Part shown: positions 9,814-18,484 of the stretch, piece by piece | Layout of the letters: the number at the start of each line of letters is the position of its first letter | How positions within the stretch are numbered: position 1 is the stretch's first letter | NCBI RefSeq assembly: GCF_946479755.1 | Contig: NZ_CAMLHC010000005.1 | Coordinates: forward strand, 62,001-126,000 | Direction of reading: 5' to 3' | Source: an uncultured Chitinophaga sp. | GTDB lineage: Bacteria > Bacteroidota > Bacteroidia > Chitinophagales > Chitinophagaceae | Length of the DNA: 64,000 nucleotides | Position numbers and translations under genes: made by a program | The notes under the pieces: generated by a model | Database searches by the model: none | What the model was told of the DNA's origin: nothing | The model's input: only the letters and a program-made list of their open reading frames with translations

Positions 9814-10764
9814 ATGGACCAATATCTGATTGAACTGATCGACCGTATGAATGACAAGAGTGACTACCCTCTTCCCGCGGGCGTCAGCAGCAGCACAACC
9901 ATCTCCTGGGCCGCGCTCAGAGAAGCCGAAAAACTCGATAACATCGCCTATATACCACAGCTGATCGCTTTCATCAACGCAGAGAAAAATGTGGACCGGC
10001 GCAAGAGCGCCTATTTCATCCTGGGGCATATTGCAGAAAATACCCAAAACCGGGAAGCCATGGAGTTTCTTATCTCCCGGATAACAAAAGAAAAAGACAG
10101 ATATCTGCTGTCTTCCATGCTCGACCAGATCGCCTACCTGGAAAAGCCGGCAGGTACCGATCTTACCGTTCTTATCCATGCGGTGAAAAGCAATGCGTGG
10201 CAGATCAGGCAAAGCGCCATCAGAGCGCTGGCCCGCTCGGCCGAAAAAACAGCAGAAGCAACACTACTGGAAGTGATCAATACCAGCAAAAGCGAATACG
10301 ACCTGATATACGCCAACACAGCGTTGTCCACCTCCGGTTCTCCTGCGAGCCTGCCGGCGCTGATAAAACTACTCGACCATAAAAAACAGGATGTCACCGG
10401 CACCGCGCTAAGCGCCATCCTCAAGTTAAGCGACGCTTCTTATCTCGACCTTTTCCGTGCACAGCTGGAAAAGGGGAAAAACAAATTCACCGCCTTGTAC
10501 GGCGTCATAAAATATGGTGATGAACAGGTAGTGCCAGACCTGATCCGGCGCGTGAAACAGCTGGTGGCTAAACAGCGGGCCATCGAAGCGATCAGCACCG
10601 GTGGTAAAACAGAAATTATCGTTGCCCTTGAATTCCTGGTACAGCATGTTTCCGGTAATCCGGAAATAAAAAAACTATATGAACTGCTGAGCGGCAAAAA
10701 GAACGGACTGCTCTGGGACAGCGAAAAGAAATGGTTACAAACGTTCCAGCATCATTTTAAATAA
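9814..10764 (+). CDS. HEAT-repeat protein
   Basis: Soluble protein of 316 residues built of repeated helix pairs typical of HEAT/PBS-lyase-like repeats. Examples are VDRRKSAYFILGHIAENTQN, then AWQIRQSAIRALARSAEKTA, then SPASLPALIKLLDHKKQDVT, each about 35-40 residues apart. No signal peptide or catalytic motif is visible. Such repeats normally form protein-binding scaffolds. The stop lies 10 bases from the convergent reductase gene's stop. The partner is unknown. Confidence 0.75.
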   Translation: MDQYLIELIDRMNDKSDYPLPAGVSSSTTISWAALREAEKLDNIAYIPQLIAFINAEKNVDRRKSAYFILGHIAENTQNREAMEFLISRITKEKDRYLLSSMLDQIAYLEKPAGTDLTVLIHAVKSNAWQIRQSAIRALARSAEKTAEATLLEVINTSKSEYDLIYANTALSTSGSPASLPALIKLLDHKKQDVTGTALSAILKLSDASYLDLFRAQLEKGKNKFTALYGVIKYGDEQVVPDLIRRVKQLVAKQRAIEAISTGGKTEIIVALEFLVQHVSGNPEIKKLYELLSGKKNGLLWDSEKKWLQTFQHHFK

Positions 10765-10774
10765 GGGTATCAGC

Positions 10775-11419
10775 TCACGCCGGATGATAGGTATGTGCCA
10801 CCACTCCTCCGGGGAACGCCTTTACAGCGACCAGCTTCAGGTCAAGCGGTTTGGAAAGCCCGTTAAATATCGGCAGCCCGGTCCCTAAAGCAGCCGGATG
10901 CGTGACCAAATGGTATTCGTCGATAAGCCCGGTCGCTATCAGGCTGCGCATAAACCCTGCGCCGCCATGTGCCAGGATGGGCTTTCCCTCCTCTGCTTTG
11001 AGCGCCCTGATCTCTTCGGCAAGATCGCCGTTAAAGACCCGCGCCCCGGCCCAGGTAGCCGCGGCAGGTGACAGCTCCGTTCCGATAGGAAGCCCCTGTT
11101 CTGCCTGATATTTTCGGGTACTCTCTACCGCTGCAGTCGTAAGCGTTGGGTCAAAACCGGAGAACCCTTTCCGGGTAAAGAGCGCCTTCGGTATCTCGTT
11201 CATTGGCGCAGCCAAAGGCATAGGCGAAGTGGGCCAGTAAGACGCCATATCATGAAAAGTTCTGCTGCCCATAATATGCAACCCCGCTGACCGGCAGAGT
11301 TCAACGAGCCACGCCCTGGACGCTTCATCAGAAGATTTAAAGATCCAGTCTACTTTTCCATCGGCAGTACCCACAAAACCGTCTACCGAAAGTGACATCT
11401 TCATCATTAATTTTCGCAT
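10775..11419 (-). CDS. Dihydrofolate-reductase-family (RibD C-terminal-like) reductase
   Basis: Protein of 214 residues with the RibD C-terminal/DHFR fold: N-terminal strand MRKLMMKMSLSVDGFVG, the SRTFHDMASYWP segment after the first helices, and the dinucleotide-binding stretch ILAHGGAGFMRSLI followed by GLIDEYHLVTHPAALGTG. It is an NAD(P)H-dependent oxidoreductase of the group usually annotated as dihydrofolate reductase family; the physiological substrate is not known. The start at 11419 (MRKLMMKM) fits the family, while an in-frame upstream ATG adds residues unlike it. It is divergent from the epimerase gene at 11650. Confidence 0.8.
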   Translation of the reverse strand: MRKLMMKMSLSVDGFVGTADGKVDWIFKSSDEASRAWLVELCRSAGLHIMGSRTFHDMASYWPTSPMPLAAPMNEIPKALFTRKGFSGFDPTLTTAAVESTRKYQAEQGLPIGTELSPAAATWAGARVFNGDLAEEIRALKAEEGKPILAHGGAGFMRSLIATGLIDEYHLVTHPAALGTGLPIFNGLSKPLDLKLVAVKAFPGGVVAHTYHPA

Positions 11420-11649
11420 GATCAAAAGATTTTGTTCCTCAAATGTAAGTCGCTCTCCCCGAACAGACGTGGGGGTAAAGCGACAATACAAGGGGTGATC
11501 CCGCCATCTTTTAATCCCTGCTTTTTACGGTTCAATCGCCGTTTTCTATCCTGCCAGGTTCCCCGGTAACAGGACTTTTATAAAAACCGCAAGATTCGGG
11601 TTGACTGGCATTACCCTCTGCTTCACTTTTACCGTCTAAATGAAATTAT

Positions 11650-12540
11650 ATGGACACAAAGCGCGTATTCATTCTTGGCACCACCGGTTATATTGGCGGC
11701 TCACTGGCGATTCATCTTCTGCAGCATGGTTTTGACGTTTACAGCAGGGTACGCAGGGAAACAGATATACCCGGGCTGAAAGCATTGGGCATCCAGGCCA
11801 CGGCCGGTCCCATGATCGCCGATCCTGCTTTCACCGCTGAACTGAAAGCGGCAGACGTGGTGATCAATGTCGCCAGTGCTGACGATCCTTTCCTGGTGAC
11901 CACTATCCTCGATGCCTTAGAAGGCAGCGGAAAGATGTATATCCATACTTCCGGCGGTGGCATCCTCGGCGATAAGGCAGAAGGCACCCGGGCTAACAAC
12001 TACGCCTATACGGACATTCCTGAGAAGCCGCTGCTTGAAAGAGCAGCGCGGGTATTAATTGACCAGGAAGTGATGCGCTATGCGCAAAAAGGCGTGCACA
12101 CGGTGGTGGTCTGCCCGACGATGGTATACGGGAAAGGCCTGGGGCTGAAACAGGAAAGCGATCAGGTGCCCACGCTGATAAGGGAAGCGCGGCAGCGTGG
12201 CAAAGCTGTCATGGTCGGCAAAGGTGTTCACCTGACGTCCAATGTGCACATCATGGATTTGTTGTCGCTCTATCTGCTGGCGATGAAGAAAGCTCCTGCC
12301 GGATCTTTCTATTATGCTGAAAACGGCCTCGTATCTTTTAAAGCGATCGCTGAACGTATCGCTCAATCATTGGGACTACCGCCAGCGGTGGAATCCCTTT
12401 CCATCCGTGAGGCCATTGCGCTGTGGGGCCCTGTGATGGCGCACTTCGGGCTGGGCTCCAACATAGTGGCCAGCGCGGAAAGCGCGCGCCGGGAACTGGG
12501 ATGGCAACCGTTGTATAATTCCCTGTTGGAAGAGATTTGA
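11650..12540 (+). CDS. NAD-dependent epimerase/dehydratase family protein
   Basis: Extended short-chain dehydrogenase of 296 residues. The Rossmann glycine motif GTTGYIGG is at 10-17, the AADVVINVASADDP strand at about 67-80 and the YIHTSGGGILG segment near 104-114. VVVCPTMVYGKGLG (about 155-168) matches the strand after the active-site lysine region. A canonical YxxxK is not obvious, so an NmrA-like or NAD(P)-binding role rather than true epimerisation is possible. A strong terminator follows immediately, shared with the next convergent gene. Confidence 0.75.
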   Translation: MDTKRVFILGTTGYIGGSLAIHLLQHGFDVYSRVRRETDIPGLKALGIQATAGPMIADPAFTAELKAADVVINVASADDPFLVTTILDALEGSGKMYIHTSGGGILGDKAEGTRANNYAYTDIPEKPLLERAARVLIDQEVMRYAQKGVHTVVVCPTMVYGKGLGLKQESDQVPTLIREARQRGKAVMVGKGVHLTSNVHIMDLLSLYLLAMKKAPAGSFYYAENGLVSFKAIAERIAQSLGLPPAVESLSIREAIALWGPVMAHFGLGSNIVASAESARRELGWQPLYNSLLEEI

Positions 12541-12552
12541 ATACATCAGCAT

Positions 12553-12586
12553 GGCGGATGAGGGATTACTCCCTCACCGCCGTTTT
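12553..12586. terminator. Bidirectional terminator with a stop codon in its loop
   Basis: GGCGG + TGAGGGA (12553-12565, one bulged A) pairs with TCCCTCA + CCGCC (12570-12581), with loop TTAC, and is followed by TTTT (12583-12586). It closes the epimerase gene on the plus strand. The loop TTA (12566-12568) is the stop codon of the convergent deacetylase gene, so the hairpin overlaps that gene's 3' end. Confidence 0.75.
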
Positions 12587-13510
12587 ATCCTTTAGAATCA
12601 TATTGGCTATTTCGTCCTTCCGTTTGAAGCTAACGCCTTTATGGTCCTGCATATACCGGATGATGTCGCGGGCTGCTTTGACCATCTGCGGTGTGCCGCC
12701 TATGCGGTCATGGAAACTGACAGACATTTGCCGGCGGCGTTGTGCGCTCTCTGCATACAGCTGGTCAAATTCCATCTTCACCTGTTCCACAAACTGGCCG
12801 GCAGAGAAATTTTTTCCTTCTATCAGCAGGATATCATTGCAGCGCAGTGTGTAAGGCACTACGGCGAAGTCGTGCTGGTTCACCCGGATCACAAAGGGTT
12901 CATCTCTGCTGAGGTCATCGATATGATAAATAAAGCCCAGCTCCTGTAATATCTTCAGGGTGTTCTCTCCTCTCCGCAACCAGTTGGCGTTATAGCCAAC
13001 AGGCATGATACCTGTCACCTGCTTCACGGCGTCTGCACCGTCTTTGATGAACTTCTTTTCCGCTTCATAGGAAAGGTTATACTGCGAGCTCCAGTTCATC
13101 CCATGGGCAGCAGCTTCATGGCCGCGGCGTACAATCTCCTTTGCGAGCTCAGGATGATTTAATACTGCTGTGCCTACCATGTGAGAAGTAACTTTGATGC
13201 CCAGCTGGTCCCAGTTGTCCAGCATCCTTGGGATACCTTCTTTGTAACCGTATTGGTACCAGGTAGCTGCCGGCAGATCGCGATACCCTTGCTGCATGTT
13301 TTGCGGGAAAGGGCTTTCTGCGTTATCCGGCTGTCCGCCGGCTTCAAACTGCATGGATATGGAGACCACCAGCCGGGAACCATCTGCCCAACGGGAAGTG
13401 TTATCTGTGGTTTTCGTCTGCTGACCGTTAGCAAAAAGATGAGTAAAAGGTAAAACGCTGAGTGCGCCTGCGGCGCCTGTCTGTTTGATAAATGTTCTGC
13501 GGGTGCTCAT
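12566..13510 (-). CDS. Tat-exported polysaccharide-deacetylase-like protein
   Basis: Protein of 314 residues. The N-terminus has a twin-arginine signal, STRRTFIKQTGAAGALSVLP, which supports export in folded form and sets the start at 13510 rather than further upstream. The body resembles the PuuE/HpPgdA branch of NodB-type deacetylases: VVSISMQFEAGG replaces the usual SFDFD strand, GHEAAAHGMNW corresponds to the histidine motif, and MSVSFHDRIGGTPQM is the late histidine-bearing strand. This branch acts on non-peptidoglycan substrates or uric-acid-pathway compounds as well as on sugars, so the exact amide substrate is open. Confidence 0.75.
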   Translation of the reverse strand: MSTRRTFIKQTGAAGALSVLPFTHLFANGQQTKTTDNTSRWADGSRLVVSISMQFEAGGQPDNAESPFPQNMQQGYRDLPAATWYQYGYKEGIPRMLDNWDQLGIKVTSHMVGTAVLNHPELAKEIVRRGHEAAAHGMNWSSQYNLSYEAEKKFIKDGADAVKQVTGIMPVGYNANWLRRGENTLKILQELGFIYHIDDLSRDEPFVIRVNQHDFAVVPYTLRCNDILLIEGKNFSAGQFVEQVKMEFDQLYAESAQRRRQMSVSFHDRIGGTPQMVKAARDIIRYMQDHKGVSFKRKDEIANMILKDKTAVRE

Positions 13511-13703
13511 ACATTCGGGCTGTTTATAACCACAAATGTCGTTCGCTGTCAATCTATGTTTGTTGTACTTCTCACTGAAAAATCAGTAAAAGTAAAAGAT
13601 AGTCCTTAATACCACCTGATAAAGTCTCTTTTGCCCCGTCTGCGGGAAATGGCGATCCAATACCTTTATCCTCAAAACCATTTCTTTTACCCAAACCGAC
13701 AAT

Positions 13704-14204
13704 ATGGAGATGCAACATTTCACGACTACCTTACTGGTAGCGCAAACACCACAGGAAGTGTTTGATGCGGTCAACCATGTGCGCGGATGGTGGTCCGAAA
13801 ATATTACGGGGCCTACCGACCAGCTCAATGGGGAATTTATCTATCAATACAAGGACATTCACCGGGCGCGCATAAAAGTGACCGAACTGCTGCCGGGACA
13901 GAAAGTGGTGTGGCAGGTGCTGGATAATTATTTCCGCTTTACGGAAGATAAAAGCGAGTGGATAGGTACCACCATCGTTTTTGAGATCAGTCCTAAAGAC
14001 GGGAAAACGTTCCTGCAGTTTACGCACGTAGGACTGGTGCCGCAGTATGAATGTTTCCAGGTTTGCAACGAAGCGTGGACGCACTTTATCCGCGAGAGCC
14101 TGTATCCGCTGATCACCACGGGCAACGGTGTACCCACGCCGAAAGATGAGACCGAAGAAAGTTTCGCTGCGGAGCTGACCGACAGGTGGCAGCTGGAAAG
14201 GTAA
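13704..14204 (+). CDS. SRPBCC (AHSA1-like) domain protein
   Basis: Protein of 166 residues with the START/Bet v1-like lipocalin-type cavity fold: N-terminal strand FTTTLLVAQTPQEVFDAVN, the GWWSENITGP segment, GQKVVWQVLDNYF and C-terminal FTHVGLVPQYECFQVCNEAW followed by a long helix. This group binds hydrophobic ligands; no enzymatic residue can be assigned. It stands alone and converges on the AhpD-like gene with a shared terminator between them. Confidence 0.8.
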   Translation: MEMQHFTTTLLVAQTPQEVFDAVNHVRGWWSENITGPTDQLNGEFIYQYKDIHRARIKVTELLPGQKVVWQVLDNYFRFTEDKSEWIGTTIVFEISPKDGKTFLQFTHVGLVPQYECFQVCNEAWTHFIRESLYPLITTGNGVPTPKDETEESFAAELTDRWQLER

Positions 14205-14209
14205 AAGCG

Positions 14210-14245
14210 TAAAAGCGCAGCAATACGGGCCTTGCTGCGCTTTTA
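14210..14245. terminator. Bidirectional terminator
   Basis: Perfect 14-bp stem TAAAAGCGCAGCAA (14210-14223) / TTGCTGCGCTTTTA (14232-14245) with an 8-base loop, between the convergent SRPBCC and AhpD-like genes. Confidence 0.85.
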
Positions 14246-14247
14246 TA

Positions 14248-14703
14248 TTAATGTTCAGTAACCACCGCAGGCACTTGCATCCGGGTGCTTACACCTATCC
14301 TGGTTAAGACGTTAATGGAGATGATCGCCGTGATCAGGTAAGCAATGTACGTCTCATCAAAATGCTGCAAAGCCAGCTGATAGGTTTCCTCACTCAGCCC
14401 ATGCTGATGGATCAGCGTTATTTCTTCCGTCATGGCCAGGATCACCTTCTCTTCTTCACTGAAGAGGCCGGCTTCACGCCATCCGCTCAGCACAAACAGC
14501 CGCTGCAGGGATTCTCCGTGCTGCAGCGCAGTACGGTTATGCATATCCATACAAAAAGCGCAGCCGTTGATTTGCGCGGTCCTTATATCGATCAGGTCTT
14601 TATGTGATTTTTTCAGCGGGGTGTTGGACAAAAAAGCGTCCATGCCCAGGATGGCTTTATACCCTTCGGGGATGAGCTTTTTCATGTTGAGACGTTGACT
14701 CAT
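14248..14703 (-). CDS. Carboxymuconolactone-decarboxylase family (AhpD-like) protein
   Basis: Helical protein of 151 residues with the AhpD active-site signature C48-A-F-C51-x3-H55 (NGCAFCMDMH), preceded by the conserved RTAQI. This motif is the thiol pair used by alkylhydroperoxidase D-type proteins to reduce peroxides. It lies 63 bases downstream of a Crp/Fnr-type regulator on the same strand, which may control it. Peroxidase activity is inferred from the intact CxxC-x3-H. Confidence 0.85.
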   Translation of the reverse strand: MSQRLNMKKLIPEGYKAILGMDAFLSNTPLKKSHKDLIDIRTAQINGCAFCMDMHNRTALQHGESLQRLFVLSGWREAGLFSEEEKVILAMTEEITLIHQHGLSEETYQLALQHFDETYIAYLITAIISINVLTRIGVSTRMQVPAVVTEH

Positions 14704-14766
14704 GGCTGTTATTTTTTGTTACCCCACAAAATTACAACGCCACCTTCCGGCAAAACTTAAACAGGT

Positions 14767-15342
14767 TTAAGAAATACGCCTGGCCCTCAGTTCGCTGAGA
14801 TATTCGGGTGTCAGGCCCAGGTAAGACGCCAGCAGGTGTTGAGGCACCCGTTGGGCGAACTCCGGAAAGCTGCGGCTGAAATGAAGGTAGAGCTCTTCCT
14901 TGGAGTAGTCACCCAGGTAACGGGTCCGGTACTGCGCCGCGGCATGCGCCTTTTGATGCACCAGCCGGAAATAGCGTTCCATCACAGGATAGCGCGCCAG
15001 CATCGTTTCCCGCGCTGCCACGCTGATGGCCAGCACTTCGGATTTCTCCACCGCCTGTATATAGAATTCAGAAGGTATTTGCAGCTGCAACGAAGTATAA
15101 TCAGCGATCCACCAGTTCTCAATGGCAAACTGGATGGTCTTTTCTACGCCTTTGTTATTGACAAAAAACAAGCGCAGGCATCCTTTCACCACGAAGTAAT
15201 CGTACTTGCAGATTTTCCCTTCTTCCAGCAGGTTTGTTTTTTTCGCGGGAGTGACGGTCTCAAAAAAAGAGAGGATGGCCGTCAGTTCTTCTTCACTGAC
15301 ATCCACCAGCTTCCGGACGTGTTGTTTAAATACAGCAGACAT
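14767..15342 (-). CDS. Crp/Fnr family transcriptional regulator
   Basis: Protein of 191 residues with an N-terminal cyclic-nucleotide-binding-like beta roll (YFVVKGCLRLFFVNNKGVEK around 49-68) and a short C-terminal helix-turn-helix ending in LLASYLGLTPEYLSELRARR. It lacks an N-terminal cysteine cluster of the FNR type. It belongs to the short Bacteroidota group usually found next to stress or detoxification genes. It precedes the AhpD-like gene on the same strand, which is its most likely target. The effector is unknown. A second member of the group lies at 48672. Confidence 0.85.
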   Translation of the reverse strand: MSAVFKQHVRKLVDVSEEELTAILSFFETVTPAKKTNLLEEGKICKYDYFVVKGCLRLFFVNNKGVEKTIQFAIENWWIADYTSLQLQIPSEFYIQAVEKSEVLAISVAARETMLARYPVMERYFRLVHQKAHAAAQYRTRYLGDYSKEELYLHFSRSFPEFAQRVPQHLLASYLGLTPEYLSELRARRIS

Positions 15343-15441
15343 GGTCCTTCAAAAATACCACAAAATCGGCAAAAGCCTTATCTTCCGGACATGATGATAC
15401 CAGGAACACCAACGCTGGCATGGCGGTCGTTGTAGGGATAA

Positions 15442-16194
15442 TCAAAACGCACCATAACGCATCCCGCCGTCTACCGTCACTGAAGTGCCGGTCACATACT
15501 TGGCCCTTGGCGACGCCAGGAAAGTGACCACATTGGCAATGTCCTCCGTTTCTCCGAAGTCACCCAGCGGAATTTCTTTCGAGGCAAACTGCTGCCGTGC
15601 TGCCCCCTGGAAAAACGGACGGATATTCTCTGTATCGATCAGTCCCGGTTGCAGGTTCACCACCCGGATACCATATTTACCCAATTCACCGGCCAGCTGC
15701 TTGGCCCATACCACCACCGCCGCTTTAGCCACCGAGGAGGCATTGATGGTGCGCAGTTCAAAAGTGCTGGTCACATTGATGATAACACCCTGGCGACGTT
15801 CAATCATCGCCGGCAGGAACTGCTGCGTCAGCTGCCGCAGGCGGTCAAAATGCAATACAAACGAAGCATCCCAGTCTTCGTCCGCCCCGATAACATCCAG
15901 CGGCACGCTTCTGCCGGCATTGTTCACCAGGATGTCCACCTGCCCCAGTCCGGCCAATGCTGCTGTGGCGATTTTCTCCGCGGCATCCGCCGCCATAAAA
16001 TCCTGTGACAGGACCACCGGCGCTACGCCGCCCGCTGCCACCACCTCGTCCCGGAGGCTGTTCAGTAAATCATCATTTCTCCCGATAGCCAGTACTTTCA
16101 CACCTTCTGCCGCCAGTTCTTTAGTGATGGCCCGGCCCATACCCTGACTGGCGCCTGTTACCACCGCTGTTTTTCCTTTTAAATAGAGATCCAT
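15442..16194 (-). CDS. SDR family oxidoreductase with altered active site
   Basis: Classical short-chain dehydrogenase of 250 residues: TGASQGMG at 13-20 for the cofactor, NNAG at 91-94, and a C-terminal VTGTSVTVDGGMRYG. The catalytic lysine appears as K157 in ASSVAKAAV, and S143 (NVTST) is at the catalytic serine position. The tyrosine of the YxxxK motif is replaced by S153, and the loop between serine and lysine is short, so ordinary SDR catalysis is doubtful. It is divergent from an HxlR-type regulator 95 bases away, the usual arrangement for a regulator and its target. Confidence 0.85.
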   Translation of the reverse strand: MDLYLKGKTAVVTGASQGMGRAITKELAAEGVKVLAIGRNDDLLNSLRDEVVAAGGVAPVVLSQDFMAADAAEKIATAALAGLGQVDILVNNAGRSVPLDVIGADEDWDASFVLHFDRLRQLTQQFLPAMIERRQGVIINVTSTFELRTINASSVAKAAVVVWAKQLAGELGKYGIRVVNLQPGLIDTENIRPFFQGAARQQFASKEIPLGDFGETEDIANVVTFLASPRAKYVTGTSVTVDGGMRYGAF

Positions 16195-16256
16195 AACCGT
16201 TGCTTTAAATTTCTTTGTAAAAGTAGCCGGTAACGGTTAATTTTAGATAGTATACA

Positions 16257-16286
16257 ACCAATTGTGAGGTACATACAAATATGTAA
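16257..16286 (+). promoter_or_regulatory. Candidate HxlR operator (copy 1)
   Basis: The region just before the HxlR start contains ACCAATTGT-GAGG-TAC and an inverted repeat TACATA-CAAA-TATGTA (16270-16285), ending in GTAAGTAATG. The arrangement CCAATTGT.AGG.TAC...TGTAAGTA recurs before the second HxlR gene at 36911-36945, which supports a shared regulator-binding site. Inference from sequence similarity only. Confidence 0.5.
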
Positions 16287-16289
16287 GTA

Positions 16290-16673
16290 ATGGCAACCAG
16301 AAAGCAAAACTCCACCTATAGCCGCAATGAGAAATGCATCATCGACTGTGATCTTACCTTCGCTGTTTACATGCTGGGCGGCAGATGGAAACTCCTGATA
16401 CTCGACAAGCTCGCGAAACGCAAAATGCGCTTCAGCGAGCTCAAAAAAGAATTTTCGTATATCACCGAACGTATGCTGACGCTACAGCTCCGGACCATGG
16501 AACAGGACGGACTGGTAAAACGGACCGTTTACGCGGAGGTACCACCCCGGGTAGAATATGAGCTGACGGATACCGCGCGGGAACTGGCGCCTATCCTAAG
16601 TCAACTCAGCGACTGGGGTGGCAAACAACGGAAAATAGCACAGCAGGGAACGGCGGTTAACTCTCCGTCGTGA
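16290..16673 (+). CDS. HxlR family transcriptional regulator
   Basis: Winged-helix regulator of 127 residues. CIIDCDLTFAVYMLGGRWKL at about 17-36 contains the conserved cysteine region (C17, C21) and the LGGRWK motif; RMRFSEL-type KRKMRFSELKKEF precedes the recognition helix ITERMLTLQLRTME. PPRVEYELT is the family wing. Members such as YodB sense electrophiles through an N-terminal cysteine, which fits the C17/C21 seen here. It is divergent from the SDR gene. Its last 17 bases overlap the convergent DUF2004-like gene. Closely similar to the HxlR at 36944. Confidence 0.9.
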   Translation: MATRKQNSTYSRNEKCIIDCDLTFAVYMLGGRWKLLILDKLAKRKMRFSELKKEFSYITERMLTLQLRTMEQDGLVKRTVYAEVPPRVEYELTDTARELAPILSQLSDWGGKQRKIAQQGTAVNSPS

Positions 16674-17157
16674 TTTCAACGATCGCACGCTGTGCATCCC
16701 GCTTTACGACCAACAACAGATCGCCTGACCATCCATCGATATTGATATTGTAGTCGAAAATAGCATAGCTGGCAGTCCCATATTTACCATCCGGATAAAA
16801 GCCCACCCGTTGAAGCTTCAGCATTGGCAGCAGGATAGCGGCTTTTTCTTCATCGCTGTCGATGTCTGCTACCAAGTTCGCCAATCGCTCTTCCTGCAAT
16901 TCCTCGATATAAAAACGGAAATACTCCTGTGTCTCCCCTTCACCCGTTTCAAAATCCTGCTGAAGGACTGCCCTGTTCTCCACATCCAGCTGTTCGATGC
17001 TACGCAACCACTCTCCCAGCGCCTCCGCCTTATCCGCCTCGATATGGGTGTGTTCAAAATTTAAGTCTAGATTAACACCAGCGGCCGTGGTCACACTGTA
17101 ATACTCTTCCAGCTGCCCGCGATTGATTTCTCCGAAGAGAGGTAATGGATGTTGCAT
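16657..17157 (-). CDS. DUF2004-like protein
   Basis: Acidic protein of 166 residues starting MQHPLPLFGEI and containing a LDLNFEHTHI strand, which resemble the DUF2004 family. The last third (KYGTASYAIFDYNINIDGWS) is beta-rich. No signal peptide and no catalytic residues recognised. The 3' end overlaps the HxlR gene by 17 bases, and it is only 3 bases downstream of the tail-fibre-like gene on the same strand. The family has no established function. Confidence 0.65.
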   Translation of the reverse strand: MQHPLPLFGEINRGQLEEYYSVTTAAGVNLDLNFEHTHIEADKAEALGEWLRSIEQLDVENRAVLQQDFETGEGETQEYFRFYIEELQEERLANLVADIDSDEEKAAILLPMLKLQRVGFYPDGKYGTASYAIFDYNINIDGWSGDLLLVVKRDAQRAIVEITTES

Positions 17158-17160
17158 GCG

Positions 17161-17949
17161 TTATTTCTTTTTTTCAAGTTCTTTAATACGTGCTTCCTGC
17201 TGCTGCAGTTGTTGCTGAAGCTGTGCTATCTGTTTGTTTTGAGCTATCAGGTACAGCGTCAGTTCTTCAATTTTTTTCATTTGCTGTTCCTGCATGGCGC
17301 CCAGATCGAGCCCGTCTTTCACAATTTCGGCCTCCGACGGGATATCCGGCAGGTGTTTCTTCTGCTGAATGTGTTTTTCAACAGCCTCCAATGATGGTAA
17401 CACATAACCGGCATCAAATACATAATCCGCCCAACCTGCCGTGGTAACCTTTACCCTCATCGCTGTGATAGCACCGGCAACCGATAACATTGACTGGGGA
17501 TTTTTGGTACCTATACCTACGTATCCGTTAGCCGCTATGCGCATCCTTTCCAGGGAGGATGTGCCTAATACAATATTCTGAAACATATCAGGCACCACCG
17601 AATACCCCGACAGATCAATGAAAGTTTTGGTATTTACATGCGTACCGCCTCCTGCGCTTAATCTGAGCAGACCGTCATCAAGATTTGGATGGTCTTTACT
17701 ACGTCCGCGGATTTCCCTTCCACCAGTTCCGGCGGTAACCGCAGGACGGGCTTCCGCGTTGTTCAGCCCTCCGTTGATAGTCATTCCACCATCTACTAAC
17801 TGCAATTTGGTGACCCCATCATCCACCGTTCCAAGAACGATGCGTTGTGTGGTGGTTTTTCCTCTTGTCGTAACGGTTTCTAAAGTTTCCTGTGCATGTA
17901 CAGCATAAGAGGTAATACTCAGTACAAAGGCAAACAAACATTTCTTCAT
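17161..17949 (-). CDS. Secreted tail-fibre-like protein with C-terminal coiled coil
   Basis: Protein of 262 residues. A signal peptide (MKKCLFAFVLSITSYAVHAQ) is followed by low-complexity beta-rich sequence, the segment NGYVGIGTKNPQSMLSVAGA near 141-160, then LEAVEKHIQQKKHLPDIPSE and a C-terminal glutamine/lysine-rich coiled coil (about residues 215-262). This order is frequent in secreted Bacteroidota proteins annotated as tail-fibre-like. It is probably a trimeric surface fibre by analogy. There is no phage context nearby. Confidence 0.75.
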   Translation of the reverse strand: MKKCLFAFVLSITSYAVHAQETLETVTTRGKTTTQRIVLGTVDDGVTKLQLVDGGMTINGGLNNAEARPAVTAGTGGREIRGRSKDHPNLDDGLLRLSAGGGTHVNTKTFIDLSGYSVVPDMFQNIVLGTSSLERMRIAANGYVGIGTKNPQSMLSVAGAITAMRVKVTTAGWADYVFDAGYVLPSLEAVEKHIQQKKHLPDIPSEAEIVKDGLDLGAMQEQQMKKIEELTLYLIAQNKQIAQLQQQLQQQEARIKELEKKK

Positions 17950-18037
17950 AGGTACTATTTATTTTCGCGACCCTAAAATTAAATGTTTTTAGCCTGAAAA
18001 TAATTCCATAATTTTTATCGTCATTCTTATACCGAAT

Positions 18038-18373
18038 ATGCCGCTCGCCACTACTTATTTTATCAAAGCCCAGATACCTGGCACCACACTTGATCAGTTG
18101 CTAGAACTTTACAAGCGGGAAATCCTTATCGGTGGCGCCGGAGAAGCCTACCTGGAAGATAACACCGTCAGGTTCTCGGGCACATCCTTCAGAATGGGCC
18201 GTTACCCCGGCAAATTTACCGACTTCACTGATGGTGTTCTGATGATCAGGGAGACATCCACAGAATATCTCATATCGCTGGACGCTTCATGGCCGAAAAT
18301 GAAACTATTCTTCGGTACCTATTTTAACCATCTGAGAAATAATATCGAACAGGAATTACAGGGTATCCGGTAG
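18038..18373 (+). CDS. Hypothetical protein
   Basis: Small soluble protein of 111 residues, not assigned to a family. It begins MPLATTYFIKAQIPGTTLDQ and alternates short strands and helices (RFSGTSFRMGRYPGKF in the middle, SWPKMKLFFGTYFNHL near the end). No signal peptide, cysteines or metal motif. It lies between the secreted fibre-like gene (divergent) and the beta-lactamase-fold gene, 111 bases upstream of the latter and on the same strand. Confidence 0.6.
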   Translation: MPLATTYFIKAQIPGTTLDQLLELYKREILIGGAGEAYLEDNTVRFSGTSFRMGRYPGKFTDFTDGVLMIRETSTEYLISLDASWPKMKLFFGTYFNHLRNNIEQELQGIR

Positions 18374-18484
18374 TGACTTTGGTACTGCCACCCCGATATA
18401 CACCATCAAACTTCGTATATCCGGGTACTTTTATTCCTCCGCTTTTCTTTCTATCTTTTTGCCGGACAATATCAAAAACTTCCT

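Noticed and set aside
17161..17949. Prophage tail gene
   Set aside because: It has a signal peptide and no phage genes surround it; such secreted proteins occur widely in Bacteroidota.
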